This document shows positions 16,886 through 26,567 of a DNA stretch of 64,000 nucleotides, piece after piece. How positions within the stretch are numbered: the stretch's first letter is position 1; the number at the start of each line of letters is the position of its first letter. The notes under the pieces are model-generated. The model was not told the origin of the DNA. It worked only from the letters and a program-made list of their open reading frames with translations, and did not search any database. The position numbers were made by a program, and so were the translations under genes. Where the stretch lies: contig CAVPZW010000009.1 of assembly GCA_963710315.1 (NCBI GenBank), positions 62,001 through 126,000 on the forward strand. Direction: 5' to 3'. This DNA comes from Palsa-360 sp963710315 (GTDB taxonomy: Bacteria; Acidobacteriota; Terriglobia; Acidiferrales; UBA7541).

Positions 16886-19051
16886 ATGAACTCCATGAGA
16901 ACGCCTGAACAAACACAATCTCGCGATCATGATTCGCCGCCCCGCTTTCGCGCGATTCCGCTGTGCTGCGCGCTCTGCGTGTTGTGTTCGCTCTGCCTGC
17001 TGATTGCGCGCGCCTCCCGGGCTGACGAAGGAATGTGGCTGTTCAACAATCCGCCACTGAAAGCGTTGCAGGAAAAATATCATTTTCAGCCCACGCCAGA
17101 ATGGCTCGATCACGTGCAGAAATCTTCGGTGCGATTCGACAACGGCGGCTCCGGGTCCTTCGTTTCCGCGAGCGGCCTGGTCATGACCAACCACCACGTT
17201 GGGGCCGATTGCCTTCAGAAGATGAGCACCAAGGACAAAAACTTTCTCATAACCGGATTTCAAGCCAAATCGAACGCCGAAGAACCAAAGTGCGCGGACC
17301 TGGAATTGAACGTCCTGATGAGCATCGAGGACGTCACGGCGCGCGTGACGGGAGCCGTGCAGCCCGCCATGGATACGGCTTCGGCGGAGAGGGCCCGGCG
17401 CGCCGAGATCAACAGCATCGAAAAAGAGTCGCGCGACAAGACGGGGCTGCGCAGCGATGTGGTCACACTGTATAGCGGCGGGCAGTATCACCTGTATCGT
17501 TACAAGCGCTACACCGACGTGCGCCTGGTGTTCGCTCCAGAAAAATCCATCGCGTTTTATGGTGGAGATCCCGACAACTTCGAGTTCCCGCGCTACGATC
17601 TGGACGTCTGCTTCTTCCGCGTCTACGAAAACAATCAGCCCGTGCATGTCGATAATTATTTGAAGTGGAGCGAATCCGGCGCGGCGGAAGGCGAGCTGAT
17701 TTTCGTCTCCGGCCATCCCGGCCGCACCGAGCGGGGCGACACCGTTGCGCATCTTCTCTACCAGCGCGACTACGCCATACCGGGCGGGCTGAATCTTTTG
17801 CGCCGCCGCGAAGTTCTGCTCAACAATTACTCCTCGCACAGCACTGAAAACGCCCGCCGCGCCGAGCACGACTTATTCAGCACAATCAACAGCCGCAAAG
17901 CCTTGCTGGGAATGCTGGCCGGGCTGCAAGACCCGGCCATTATTGAAAAAAAGCGCCAGGCCGAAAAAGAGTTGCGCGACGCGGTTGCCAAGGATCCGCA
18001 GTTGAGCCGGCAGTTTGGCGACGGCTGGGATCAGGTGGCCGCAAGCCTTAAAACCATGATCAAGATTCGCGATGAATACAACCTCTTCGCCATCGGCCCG
18101 CAAAGGCGCGCGCAGTCCTTCAACAGCGACTTGTTCGACATGGCCATCAAGCTGGTGCGCCTGGCCGAGGAAAGTTCCAAGCCGAACGGCGAGCGCCTGC
18201 GCGAGTATTCCGAGACCGGCCTCGATTCGCTAAAGTTCCAGCTTTTTTCGGACGCGCCGATTTACGAAGACCTGGAAACCGTGCAACTTGCCGACTCGCT
18301 GGGAATGATGGCCGAGGTCCTTGGCGGAGAAAATGAAATCGTGCAAATGGTGCTGGCGGGGAAATCTCCGCGCGATCGTGCCGCGGAATTGGTGCAAGGC
18401 ACTGCGCTCAAGGATGTGGCGGTCCGCAAGCGCCTTGCGGACGGCGGCTTGAAGGCCATTCAGGATTCCAGCGATCCCATGATTCAGCTGGCCAGATTGA
18501 TTGATCCGGAGACGCGCCGCGTCCGCCAAGCCTTCGAGCAGCAGGTTGACGAGCCGCAACGCCAGGCCTACGGCAAAATCGCCAATGCAAGGTTCGCAGT
18601 GTACGGATCGAGCGTCTATCCGGACGCTACGTTCACTCTGCGTCTCGCCTATGGTGAAGCTAAGGGCTACACGGAAGGCGGCCAGCAGATTCCCTGGGCC
18701 ACCACGCTGGGCGGCACGTACGAACACGCCGCCGAGCACAACAACAAGGAACCCTTCGAGCTTCCGAAAATCTGGAACCAGCGGAAATCGCAGCTCAAAC
18801 TTTCAACGCCCTTCAATTTTGTAAGCACAGCCGACATCATCGGCGGCAACTCCGGCAGCCCGGTGATCAACCGCCAGGGCGAGGTCGTCGGGCTTATTTT
18901 CGATGGCAACAGCGAATCGCTGGTGCTGGACTACACCTATACCGACCAGGCAGCGCGGGCCATCGCGGTCCATTCCGCGGGCATTCTGGAGGCTCTGCGA
19001 AAGATCTACTCCGCAAATCGGCTGGTGGAGGAACTCACAGGGAAGAAATAG
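16886..19051 (+). CDS. S46 family dipeptidyl-peptidase (DPP7/DPP11 type)
   Basis: An exported serine exopeptidase that removes dipeptides from the N-terminus of oligopeptides in the periplasm. 721 aa, the normal length. The signal sequence CALCVLCSLCLLIARASRAD is followed by the family start DEGMWLFNNPP. The catalytic histidine lies in TNHHVG (residues 103-104), PEKSIAFYGGDPDNFEFPR is the family hallmark around the catalytic Asp, and the nucleophile is Ser656 in GGNSGSPV. An upstream GAGGTG supports ATG 16886. A terminator follows at 19111. Specificity (hydrophobic or acidic P1) cannot be read reliably from sequence alone. Confidence 0.95.
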   Translation: MNSMRTPEQTQSRDHDSPPRFRAIPLCCALCVLCSLCLLIARASRADEGMWLFNNPPLKALQEKYHFQPTPEWLDHVQKSSVRFDNGGSGSFVSASGLVMTNHHVGADCLQKMSTKDKNFLITGFQAKSNAEEPKCADLELNVLMSIEDVTARVTGAVQPAMDTASAERARRAEINSIEKESRDKTGLRSDVVTLYSGGQYHLYRYKRYTDVRLVFAPEKSIAFYGGDPDNFEFPRYDLDVCFFRVYENNQPVHVDNYLKWSESGAAEGELIFVSGHPGRTERGDTVAHLLYQRDYAIPGGLNLLRRREVLLNNYSSHSTENARRAEHDLFSTINSRKALLGMLAGLQDPAIIEKKRQAEKELRDAVAKDPQLSRQFGDGWDQVAASLKTMIKIRDEYNLFAIGPQRRAQSFNSDLFDMAIKLVRLAEESSKPNGERLREYSETGLDSLKFQLFSDAPIYEDLETVQLADSLGMMAEVLGGENEIVQMVLAGKSPRDRAAELVQGTALKDVAVRKRLADGGLKAIQDSSDPMIQLARLIDPETRRVRQAFEQQVDEPQRQAYGKIANARFAVYGSSVYPDATFTLRLAYGEAKGYTEGGQQIPWATTLGGTYEHAAEHNNKEPFELPKIWNQRKSQLKLSTPFNFVSTADIIGGNSGSPVINRQGEVVGLIFDGNSESLVLDYTYTDQAARAIAVHSAGILEALRKIYSANRLVEELTGKK

Positions 19052-19110
19052 TCAGGCTTTCTCAAGAATTGGACAAAGGCCGAGATGCGCAAGCACCCGC
19101 CTGCACCTAA

Positions 19111-19148
19111 AAAAAGCCGGATGCTTTCGCGTCCGGCTTTTTCATTTT
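19111..19148. terminator. Bidirectional Rho-independent terminator
   Basis: GCCGGA pairs with TCCGGC around a 10-nt loop, flanked by AAAAA on the left and TTTTT on the right. It lies between the convergent S46 peptidase and kelch lipoprotein genes and can serve both. Confidence 0.9.
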
Positions 19149-19218
19149 CGGTGCTCCAGCCAGGATCGTTGCCTGAGAAAGCGCTCTCTCCGGGCAGGAG
19201 CAGTTGTAGTTCACAGGT

Positions 19219-21858
19219 CTACGGGAACGGCAGATAATTCCATATGTCGTTGAGGTAGCCCGGAGGGTTGCCGGTGGCGAAATCATAACCCTCTCCGCCA
19301 AATACCCAGACTCTGGCATCGGAGGCATTCGGCTGCCACACGGCGGCTCCTCTGCGTGCCCCAGCCTGGTCTTTCACAAAGGGTATTCCATCGGTAGATG
19401 GATCGTATTGGCTCGCTTGATTTACACCAAGGGAACCCTTCCACCAGATCCACTGTCCAGTGCTGTGCTGATATTCCCAAATGTCATCCAGGAATCCGAC
19501 CGGGTCGGTCGTGACGGAGCCGTATCCCCAGCCGCCAAAGAACCAGAGATTATTGGAAGCATCGGTCCAACCCATTGCGCCCCATCGTGCGCCGGGGAAA
19601 TTCGTTGCCGCAGGCATAGTCTGTGTGCCGTACACGCCGTTGTGATCGGCGAGGTTGCTGCCCGACACCCAGGTCCACTGTCCGCCCGTAAACTTCCAAA
19701 GGTCGTTGAGAATCGCTCCCTCAGGGGCGCCGGTTCCGGTTGAATCGAAACCGAACCCACCGAAGAGCCAGACGACGCCTGTTGAATCCAACCAGAGGGT
19801 TGCGTTCTGACGACCGCCGGGTATATTTGTGGCCGAGGGAGTTCCCACTGCGCCGTAAACTCCGTTAATGCCGTTCGGGGCGACAGTATTCGAGCCGGAA
19901 ACCCATGTCCACTGCCCACTGGCGATGTTGTATTCCCAAAGATCGTTGAGCAAGCCTATGTTGCCGGCCGAATCGAAGCCTTGGCCGCCGTATAGCCAAA
20001 CATTGCCTGTTGTATCTGTAAACGTGGCTGCCGCCCAGCGTCCGCCTGGGATATTGGAAGTGGAACCGGAACCCAGAGAGCCATAGGTACCGTTCGCGTT
20101 TGCGAAATTTGAACCGCCCCGCCATATCCACTGGCCCGTGAATGTGCCGGCGTTGTTGGGAAATCCAATTGGATTGGGGCTAGGAGGTGTTCCAGGAATC
20201 CATTCCCACACGTCATTGAGAACGCCGTAACTGCCCAGACCATCAGCGCCTTGTCCGCCGAACAACCAGAGGTTGCCGGAAGCATCGGTCCATGTCGAAC
20301 TGCCCCAACGAGCGCCCGGAGTCGCCCCAGCCGTGGCGGTGTTGAGTGTCCCGTACACACCTTTTGCGCCTACCGCTTCCATTGGCGTAGGATCCACCAC
20401 CCAGTTGCCGGCTGTATTGACGGCGGTAGGAAGATTGGCGGGAATCCAAGTCCCGTCGTAAACCCAAAGATCGTTTAGCAGACCTGGAACCTGATTCCCA
20501 TAGGGAGAGGGATACGGGTAACCCTGTCCACCGAAGAGCCACTTTCTACCAATGTTGTCGGTCCATGCCGCTGCAAAGTCTCTGCCGCCGGGTGTGCCGA
20601 TATTCGTAGGAGCTGGAACAACACCTGGAGGGAAAAGCGGTGTGGTGATCGTGGCGTAATTGTTAGAGGCTTCCGTAGATGGGAAAAGGTAAGATGCGAA
20701 ATCCCAATCGTTGTGCTGGCAATCGACAACCACATCCGACACATTCCCGGTTGCAAATCCCGTGTAATAAAACAGATTGCAAGCGTATCCCTGATTGCTG
20801 GTTGGTTCAAGGAATACGCCAACGTCATAGATGCCACCATTTGTCACGGGCGTAGAGAACGTAAAGGAGGTATCGCCGCTGACGAAAAGATTGTCGCCCG
20901 CGTTGAGCAGCAATTCCAGGGTGTCGCCAGGGCCGGTGATTAGGCCAACCACCGAGCCGCCAATAGAGTAGGCCGGCTGCGAGCAAGTAATCTGTAAGTT
21001 CGTGATATTCCCGTTTATGGTGCCGGTGTTGTTGGCCACAAAGCAGGTCTGCGTCGGATTAGAGGGCTGAGTCAAAATGGTGACGGAGTAAGTGGCTCCC
21101 GTGGGCAGCGGCGTTGCAAACGTAAAAGTGGAATTGCCAGCAGCAGTGACCTTGAAATTATCGCCATCATTGTCCTGCAGGACCATCCCGCTTCCAATCA
21201 GTCCAGTAATCGATCCGCCGACAGTGAAGACGTTACCGCAGGCAACTTGAACATCGGTGACATTGCCGGCGGCTGTGCCGGTACCGTTGGTAACCGTGCA
21301 CGTCTGGGTAGGATTAGAAGGTTGCGTCTTAATGGTCACATTGTAGGCGCTGGTCACGGTGGCTGCGAAGGTGAAGGCGCCGTTTGCGCCAATCGCAAGG
21401 TTGTCCGCACCGTTGTCCTGGAGTACGAGTCCACTGCCCACCAGTCCGGTGACTTGTCCACCGATGGTGTAGTTGCCGGGGGTACCGCTTGCGGCACACG
21501 CTACCTGGACTGAGCTGACGTTACCAGAAACTGTCCCAGTGGCTCCGGTAACGGAGCAGGTCTGTCCCGAGGGTTGAGTAAAAACTGAAACATTAAAAGT
21601 TCCACCGCTGGCGATGGGAGTCTTGAAGGTGAAGGAGCCATTGGCGATGATCGTAAGGTTGTCGGCGCCGTTGTCCAACAGAACTAGACCGGTGCCAGTC
21701 AGGCCGGAAACCGTGCCGCCGACAGTGTAACTCTGCGTAGCACCGCCTCCTCCGCCGCCATTGCCGCCCGAGCCGCTGTGCGCGGGGTAGCAGGATGTAA
21801 TAAACAATGTGGTCAGCACCAGGGACAAAAATAGCCCGGACTTCAATAAGATTTTCAT
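19219..21858 (-). CDS. Kelch-propeller lipoprotein with four N-terminal repeat modules
   Basis: 879 aa. A lipoprotein signal (LVLTTLFITSC, lipobox cysteine at residue 23) is followed by a Gly-rich tether. Four modules of about 80 residues follow, each with (V)GG(T/S)V-GL-G-G(L/M)VL-DN-DN, a strand ending FTF, TQPS-TC-V and GN(V/I)-(D/N)-V-C. A cysteine pair in each module suggests one disulfide per repeat. From about residue 400 come kelch repeats (GGRWAAATFTDTTGNVWLYG, LLNDLWEYNIASGQWTWVSG and five or so more), forming a beta-propeller. It is probably a surface-exposed binding protein; ligand unknown. AAGGAG lies about 12 nt upstream of the ATG. Confidence 0.88.
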   Translation of the reverse strand: MKILLKSGLFLSLVLTTLFITSCYPAHSGSGGNGGGGGGATQSYTVGGTVSGLTGTGLVLLDNGADNLTIIANGSFTFKTPIASGGTFNVSVFTQPSGQTCSVTGATGTVSGNVSSVQVACAASGTPGNYTIGGQVTGLVGSGLVLQDNGADNLAIGANGAFTFAATVTSAYNVTIKTQPSNPTQTCTVTNGTGTAAGNVTDVQVACGNVFTVGGSITGLIGSGMVLQDNDGDNFKVTAAGNSTFTFATPLPTGATYSVTILTQPSNPTQTCFVANNTGTINGNITNLQITCSQPAYSIGGSVVGLITGPGDTLELLLNAGDNLFVSGDTSFTFSTPVTNGGIYDVGVFLEPTSNQGYACNLFYYTGFATGNVSDVVVDCQHNDWDFASYLFPSTEASNNYATITTPLFPPGVVPAPTNIGTPGGRDFAAAWTDNIGRKWLFGGQGYPYPSPYGNQVPGLLNDLWVYDGTWIPANLPTAVNTAGNWVVDPTPMEAVGAKGVYGTLNTATAGATPGARWGSSTWTDASGNLWLFGGQGADGLGSYGVLNDVWEWIPGTPPSPNPIGFPNNAGTFTGQWIWRGGSNFANANGTYGSLGSGSTSNIPGGRWAAATFTDTTGNVWLYGGQGFDSAGNIGLLNDLWEYNIASGQWTWVSGSNTVAPNGINGVYGAVGTPSATNIPGGRQNATLWLDSTGVVWLFGGFGFDSTGTGAPEGAILNDLWKFTGGQWTWVSGSNLADHNGVYGTQTMPAATNFPGARWGAMGWTDASNNLWFFGGWGYGSVTTDPVGFLDDIWEYQHSTGQWIWWKGSLGVNQASQYDPSTDGIPFVKDQAGARRGAAVWQPNASDARVWVFGGEGYDFATGNPPGYLNDIWNYLPFP

Positions 21859-22551
21859 GGAGATGAATTGCTCCTTCGTGCCTTCGCGTCAACGCCTTAT
21901 GCCCTCTTGCACCCAATTCGCCGCGCGGGAGTCCACCTCAAGTGGACGCGAGTCTCAATTCTTTCCTTCGACGCCCGCATGGTCTATTGACAGCCGTGAT
22001 GACTTCAATTGACTGGGCGCGTACGCCTTCTTCCATACCCTACGGGCCTTCCATATGAGGGTCAATTTAGAGTTAGGTCACGTGTGTCTACCTGACTATT
22101 AGAGCCCACGAATATGCAGTTTTGGGCAGCAGGGAATGAGGCTGAATTATCACACTAAGTCTTTTATAATAAATGCATTACAGACACATCTAGCACGCCT
22201 GATACCGCTCCGCTGACTTCCACTACAACAGCCACTACAAGGAGCGATTTATGGACGCAGCCAGCCGTTCCGCGGGACACGTCCCTTGAGATTGCATATG
22301 AGGGAAAGGCTGCCCGCCCAAAAGGCAGGCGGGCGCTGCAAAAACGAGGCATGCCAAGCGTTACAGCCCTTATTGAAAAGTACGATAGTTTGCAAGGCGG
22401 CCCTCCACCCCTGCTGGGCTTATCTCTCATTCTCGTTGAAGCCTGTGATACGATCTGGGTGACCTACATCGACTATAATGCCGTGGCGCTCGCTTCACGA
22501 TTTTTTGGCTTGAGGCCCGCGCCAACGCTCCACACTTAGAAACCGTCCTTT
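21859..22551. other. Long intergenic region without a supported gene
   Basis: Divergent region between the kelch lipoprotein (-) and the UPF0182 gene (+). It is less G+C rich than its surroundings. A small hairpin GTCCAC-CTCAA-GTGGAC lies at 21931-21947. A perfect TATAAT at 22165-22170 has only a weak -35 (CTGAAT, 17 bp) and lies almost 390 bp before the next start codon. A 62-codon open frame at 22351-22539 has no ribosome site or recognisable family, so I do not call it. Confidence 0.5.
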
Positions 22552-25266
22552 ATGCGCCCATCACAGATTCGCAACCTTGTTGTGTTCGGAGTACTCGCTG
22601 CCATCGCCCTTTGGGCCAGCTCCACGGCAGCCGATTTCATCATCGAGTACAACTGGTGGAAAGAGATCGGCCAGGTCAATACCTGGGTGGGCATGCTGTG
22701 GTACAGCATTGCGCCGGCCGCCGCTGGATCGCTGGCGGCCTTTATCGCGCTGTGGGTGGCCCATGCGCGAGGGCTGCACTTCTCCGGAATTCTGAAGCGC
22801 GATCACCCCATCTACTCCAAGCTGGTCCCGGTGGGTTTGGCGATCGTGGCCATCCTGTTCGCCTCCAGCTCGATTGACTACTGGACGGTCATGCGCTTCT
22901 TCGGCTCGCGCGGACTCACAGCGCCCACCGATGCCTGGAAGGACCAGGTTTTTTCGCGCGGCCTGCCTTTTTATCTGTTCGATTTGCCCTTCTATGCGCA
23001 AGCTCTCGGATTCGTTTTTGTGCTGGCCATTCTGTGCGCCCTGGTTTTTTGGATTACGGCGCGGGGCTGGCAGCTGGCGGACCGCTTTCGCTACGGGGCG
23101 CTGGAAGGCGGGCCGCACAAGACTCTGACCATCGAGCCGGGTTCACTGCTGCTGCCGGGCGCGAGTCGCGCCGGTTTTGTGCGCATCCTCACCGTGATTC
23201 TGCTGCTCGGCTTTGCCGTCTGGGTCTATTTGGGCAACTACGAGCTGCTGCTCAACTCGCACGCCTTCATGACCGGCGCCGATTACGTGGACGAAAAGGT
23301 TACGCTCCCGCTGCGCTGGCTGCTCATCGCCGTCACGCTGGGCACGCTGCCGCTGGTCTGGATGCGGCAATACAAGAGGGCGGTCATCATTGTTGGCGGA
23401 TTTTTTGTTTTGCAAGTCGTTTTGCCGCTGGCCGTTCACGCCGTCTATGTGCGGCCCAATGAAATTTCCATCGAGCGGCCCTATATTGAGCGGCACATTG
23501 AGGCCACCTCGATTGCCTTTGGCCTGAATCGCAACGCACAGGAACTCCCCTTTGTTCCCGCCGCGCAAGCCACGGTCGATCCCGTGCAGGATGCCACGCT
23601 GCTGGACAACGTTCGCCTGTGGGACCTGCGCGCCTACAACGCCACCATCACGCAAATTCAGGCGCTGCGCCCCTATTACACGTTTCCGGCCACGGACGTG
23701 GATCGATACTTCCCCAACGGGCGCATCAAGCAGGTACTGTTGTCTCCGCGCGAAATCGACGTCAATCAATTATCCGCCGAGGCCAGCCAGAGCTGGGTCA
23801 ATCCTCACTTTATTTATACGCACGGCTTTGGCGCGGTCATGTCCGAGGTCAATAAAATTACGCCCGATGGCCTGCCCGTCCTGCTGATCGAAAATGCGCC
23901 GCCGGAAATCAAGACGCCCGGCTTTCAGCTCACCCGCCCGGAAATTTATTACGGCGAAAAAACGCAGGACCCGGTCTTTGTGCACACCGCGCGCGAGGAG
24001 TTCGACTATCCTTCCGGCGACCAGAACAAATATTCGACTTACCAGGGCTCGGGAGGCTTTCCGGTCGGGTCTATCTTGTTGAAGACTGCTGCGGCAATTT
24101 CGCAGGGCGAACCGAATATCGTCTTCACCAGCTATCTGACCGGCGAAAGCCGCATGATGATTCACCGCAACGTGCAGGAGCGGCTGCAATACCTTGCGGG
24201 CTTTTTGCAATGGGACCAGGACCCCTACCTGGTGATCACCGATGACGGCCGCCTGGTGTGGATGGTGGACGGCTACACCACTTCCCTCTCGCATCCCTAC
24301 TCCGCCACGCTTCCAGTAGCCGGGTTGCCGGACGGCGCCAATTACATACGCAACGCGGTGAAGGCCACTGTGGATGCCTACAACGGAAAAATATCGCTGT
24401 ACGTGTTCGATCCCAGCGATCCCATCATTCAGGCCTACCAGCATCTATTCCCCAAATTATTTCTGCCCGCATCGGACATGCCCGCCGACCTGCGCCGCCA
24501 CGCGCGCTATCCTGAAGCCATGTTTCAGGCGCAAGCCGAGGCCTACCGCACGTTCCATATGCGCGACCCGCAGGTGTTTTACAACAAGGAAGACATATGG
24601 GACGTGGCGCACAATCTGCTGGGCCAGTCCGGGCAGCCGGAAAACGTGCAGCCTACTTACGTGGTGGCCACTTTGCCGGGAGAAAAATCGCCTGAATTTC
24701 TGCTGATTCTTCCCTTCACTCCGCGCGGCAAGGATAACTTGATCGGCTGGATGGCCGCGCGGTCCGACGGCGATCATCTGGGAAATTTGATTTTCTATCA
24801 GCTCCCGAAACAACAACTGATGTACGGCCCCATGCAAATCGAGTCGCGCATCGACCAGGACCAAAATATTTCCAAGGACCTGACGCTGTGGAACCAGCAA
24901 GGCTCGCACGTGTTGCGCGGAAGTATTATTTCCCTGCCGGTGACGGGCGGATTCATTTACGTCGAATCCATCTACATTCAGGCCACCGAAGCGCGCATGC
25001 CCCAGCTGAAAAAAGTTGTGCTGGCCATGGGCGACCGCCTGATCTATCGCGACACCTTCGATCAAGCCCTAGCCGAGTTGGTGGGAGGCGCAATGCCCTC
25101 GAAGGTAGCGCCCGGAACCGCTGCGTCCGCGCAAGCCGCGCCGCCCGCCGCATCCGGAAACAGCGCCGCCGCCCTTGCCGAGCGCGTGCGCCAAATCCGC
25201 GATCAAGCCCAGCAGCTAGTGCAAGAACTGGAAAAACTGGAAAAAGACGCCGGGAAGCAAAAGTAG
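22552..25266 (+). CDS. UPF0182 (COG1615) large membrane protein
   Basis: 904 aa. The first third has about seven transmembrane segments (VVFGVLAAIALWASSTAADF, SIAPAAAGSLAAFIALWVA, LVPVGLAIVAILFASSSI, and others), and the family phrase FSRGLPFYLFDLPFYAQAL is present. The remaining part is a long soluble domain, likely outside the cytoplasm, ending in an Ala-rich linker and a coiled coil (LAERVRQIRDQAQQLVQELE). The family is widespread but has no established function. No ribosome site is visible before ATG 22552. The TAG stop is supplied by the first bases (GTAG) of the following repeat. Confidence 0.93.
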   Translation: MRPSQIRNLVVFGVLAAIALWASSTAADFIIEYNWWKEIGQVNTWVGMLWYSIAPAAAGSLAAFIALWVAHARGLHFSGILKRDHPIYSKLVPVGLAIVAILFASSSIDYWTVMRFFGSRGLTAPTDAWKDQVFSRGLPFYLFDLPFYAQALGFVFVLAILCALVFWITARGWQLADRFRYGALEGGPHKTLTIEPGSLLLPGASRAGFVRILTVILLLGFAVWVYLGNYELLLNSHAFMTGADYVDEKVTLPLRWLLIAVTLGTLPLVWMRQYKRAVIIVGGFFVLQVVLPLAVHAVYVRPNEISIERPYIERHIEATSIAFGLNRNAQELPFVPAAQATVDPVQDATLLDNVRLWDLRAYNATITQIQALRPYYTFPATDVDRYFPNGRIKQVLLSPREIDVNQLSAEASQSWVNPHFIYTHGFGAVMSEVNKITPDGLPVLLIENAPPEIKTPGFQLTRPEIYYGEKTQDPVFVHTAREEFDYPSGDQNKYSTYQGSGGFPVGSILLKTAAAISQGEPNIVFTSYLTGESRMMIHRNVQERLQYLAGFLQWDQDPYLVITDDGRLVWMVDGYTTSLSHPYSATLPVAGLPDGANYIRNAVKATVDAYNGKISLYVFDPSDPIIQAYQHLFPKLFLPASDMPADLRRHARYPEAMFQAQAEAYRTFHMRDPQVFYNKEDIWDVAHNLLGQSGQPENVQPTYVVATLPGEKSPEFLLILPFTPRGKDNLIGWMAARSDGDHLGNLIFYQLPKQQLMYGPMQIESRIDQDQNISKDLTLWNQQGSHVLRGSIISLPVTGGFIYVESIYIQATEARMPQLKKVVLAMGDRLIYRDTFDQALAELVGGAMPSKVAPGTAASAQAAPPAASGNSAAALAERVRQIRDQAQQLVQELEKLEKDAGKQK

Positions 25267-25346
25267 AACAGGCTTCAGCCTGTTTTCTTTTGACTTCCGT
25301 CAACTCGGCAATAAATCAAACCCAGACAGGCTGAAGCCTGTCCTAC
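25263..25346. repeat. REPIN-type repeat (doublet d) overlapping a stop codon
   Basis: The left arm GTAGAACAGGCTTCAGCCTG begins inside the UPF0182 gene (its TAG is the stop codon) and the right arm ends GTCCTAC. The loop is longer than in other copies and carries a different core. Confidence 0.82.
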
Positions 25347-25394
25347 AAAAATCGCGTAAAACCGCGCCCCGCAATGAACACAGATCGCGCGGTG

Positions 25395-25400
25395 TATAAT
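25395..25400 (+). promoter_or_regulatory. -10 box of a probably leaderless transcript
   Basis: A perfect TATAAT ends 7 nt before the ATG at 25408, which would place transcription start at or next to the A of the start codon. There is no Shine-Dalgarno sequence. The -35 region is weak. Confidence 0.4.
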
Positions 25401-25407
25401 CCACGCC

Positions 25408-25980
25408 ATGAACAACGCACCCTACCTCGTTGACAAATTTGCATCAGCACTCCCGTACAGCCGCTACATCCAAACCGGCAGCGAAGAACAGCAGCGCCGC
25501 TGGAAGCAGGTCTACGACGCCGCGCATCTTAGCGACGCCCAGAAGCAGCTGGTGGGCGGCTTCGTGCGCGAAATGAAAATTCTGATCTTCAGCGGCATCT
25601 GGTGCGGAGACTGCGTTCAACAATGCCCGCTGATCCAGCGCATCGCCGAAGGCAATCCCGCAAAAATCGATTTGCGATTTGTGGAGCGCCCCAAGGAAAG
25701 CGAATTGCTCCCCGAGCTGCGCATCAACGCAGGCAGCCGCGTGCCCGTGGTCCTATTTTTGTCCGAGGACAACGAATGGTGCGCCACCGCCGGCGATCGC
25801 ACCATCAACCGTTACCGCGCCATCGCCCGCGCCAAGCTTGGCCCGCTGTGCCCCACCGGCATTGTGGCTCCCGACAAGGATGAACTCGACGCCACGCTGG
25901 CCGATTGGCTGAACGAAGTCGAGCGCGTGCAACTGATGCTGCGACTCACTCCCCGACTCCGCCAAAAATATCAGGATTGA
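25408..25980 (+). CDS. Thioredoxin-fold protein with CGDC active site
   Basis: 190 aa. The central ILIFSGIWCGDCVQQCPLI is a thioredoxin strand-helix with redox pair C-G-D-C, followed by a cis-Pro-like RVPVVLFLSEDNEW. The N-terminal 65 residues are helical (SEEQQRRWKQVYDAAHLSDA). There is no signal peptide, so it is a cytoplasmic thiol-disulfide or related redox protein. It matches the thioredoxin_9-like family often annotated simply as thioredoxin family protein. Its transcript may be leaderless. Confidence 0.85.
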   Translation: MNNAPYLVDKFASALPYSRYIQTGSEEQQRRWKQVYDAAHLSDAQKQLVGGFVREMKILIFSGIWCGDCVQQCPLIQRIAEGNPAKIDLRFVERPKESELLPELRINAGSRVPVVLFLSEDNEWCATAGDRTINRYRAIARAKLGPLCPTGIVAPDKDELDATLADWLNEVERVQLMLRLTPRLRQKYQD

Positions 25981-26013
25981 CGCGCAGCAGACATTTCGGT
26001 TTGCAGATCGAAT

Positions 26014-26421
26014 ATGAACCAAACCAAACCCAAAGCAGATGAACATGCGCGACTTTGTGCGGTCAGAAACGCAGGAAGTTCCATATGTTTTGTCGGGGCT
26101 TGCCTTCTGATGACCTATGTGAATTGGAGAGACTTGGGCAAACCATTTCATAGGTTAAGTAACTACAATTTATTTTGGATGGTGATCTGCATTTTGGTGA
26201 TTTGCGAATCATTTACCAATTTCCGGTGTATTCGAGAACGACTTATTCTGTGCCTAGGTTTGCTTGAGTTTCTAAGATCGATGGTTTCAAGGTTTGCTCC
26301 AATGGCCCTAAATCAGTTTGCAATCCCAGTAAGGCAAGCTTTTCTGCTCCTATGGATCATTGGCCTTCTTACGAGTTTCAGCATGTTTGTCTCAGCGGCA
26401 TTCAAGCCCAAGCCAATTTAA
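26014..26421 (+). CDS. Small membrane protein, AT-rich, unknown
   Basis: 135 aa with about four hydrophobic segments (ICFVGACLLMTYV, LFWMVICILVICESF, LILCLGLLEFL, AFLLLWIIGLLTSFSMFVSA). No recognisable family. The codon use (many A/T-ending codons) differs clearly from both neighbours, suggesting recent acquisition. It lies 33 nt after the thioredoxin-fold gene, with no clear ribosome site. It could also be a fortuitous frame. Confidence 0.5.
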   Translation: MNQTKPKADEHARLCAVRNAGSSICFVGACLLMTYVNWRDLGKPFHRLSNYNLFWMVICILVICESFTNFRCIRERLILCLGLLEFLRSMVSRFAPMALNQFAIPVRQAFLLLWIIGLLTSFSMFVSAAFKPKPI

Positions 26422-26567
26422 CGGCCATTCCCGTGTAGTCGCATTTCTTCGACGTATCCGTACTGCAACTTTTAGGGCCGGAGCAGCACAATCGGTTGTC
26501 GGGGGCGATCGAGCTGGCGTATATTCGGTTCCATACGATTTCCTACGCCTTCGGAGGTGCCACCAAC

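Noticed and set aside
22351..22539. 62-codon frame between the kelch lipoprotein and UPF0182 genes
   Set aside because: No Shine-Dalgarno, no family, no hydrophobic or signal pattern; random occurrence is likely.
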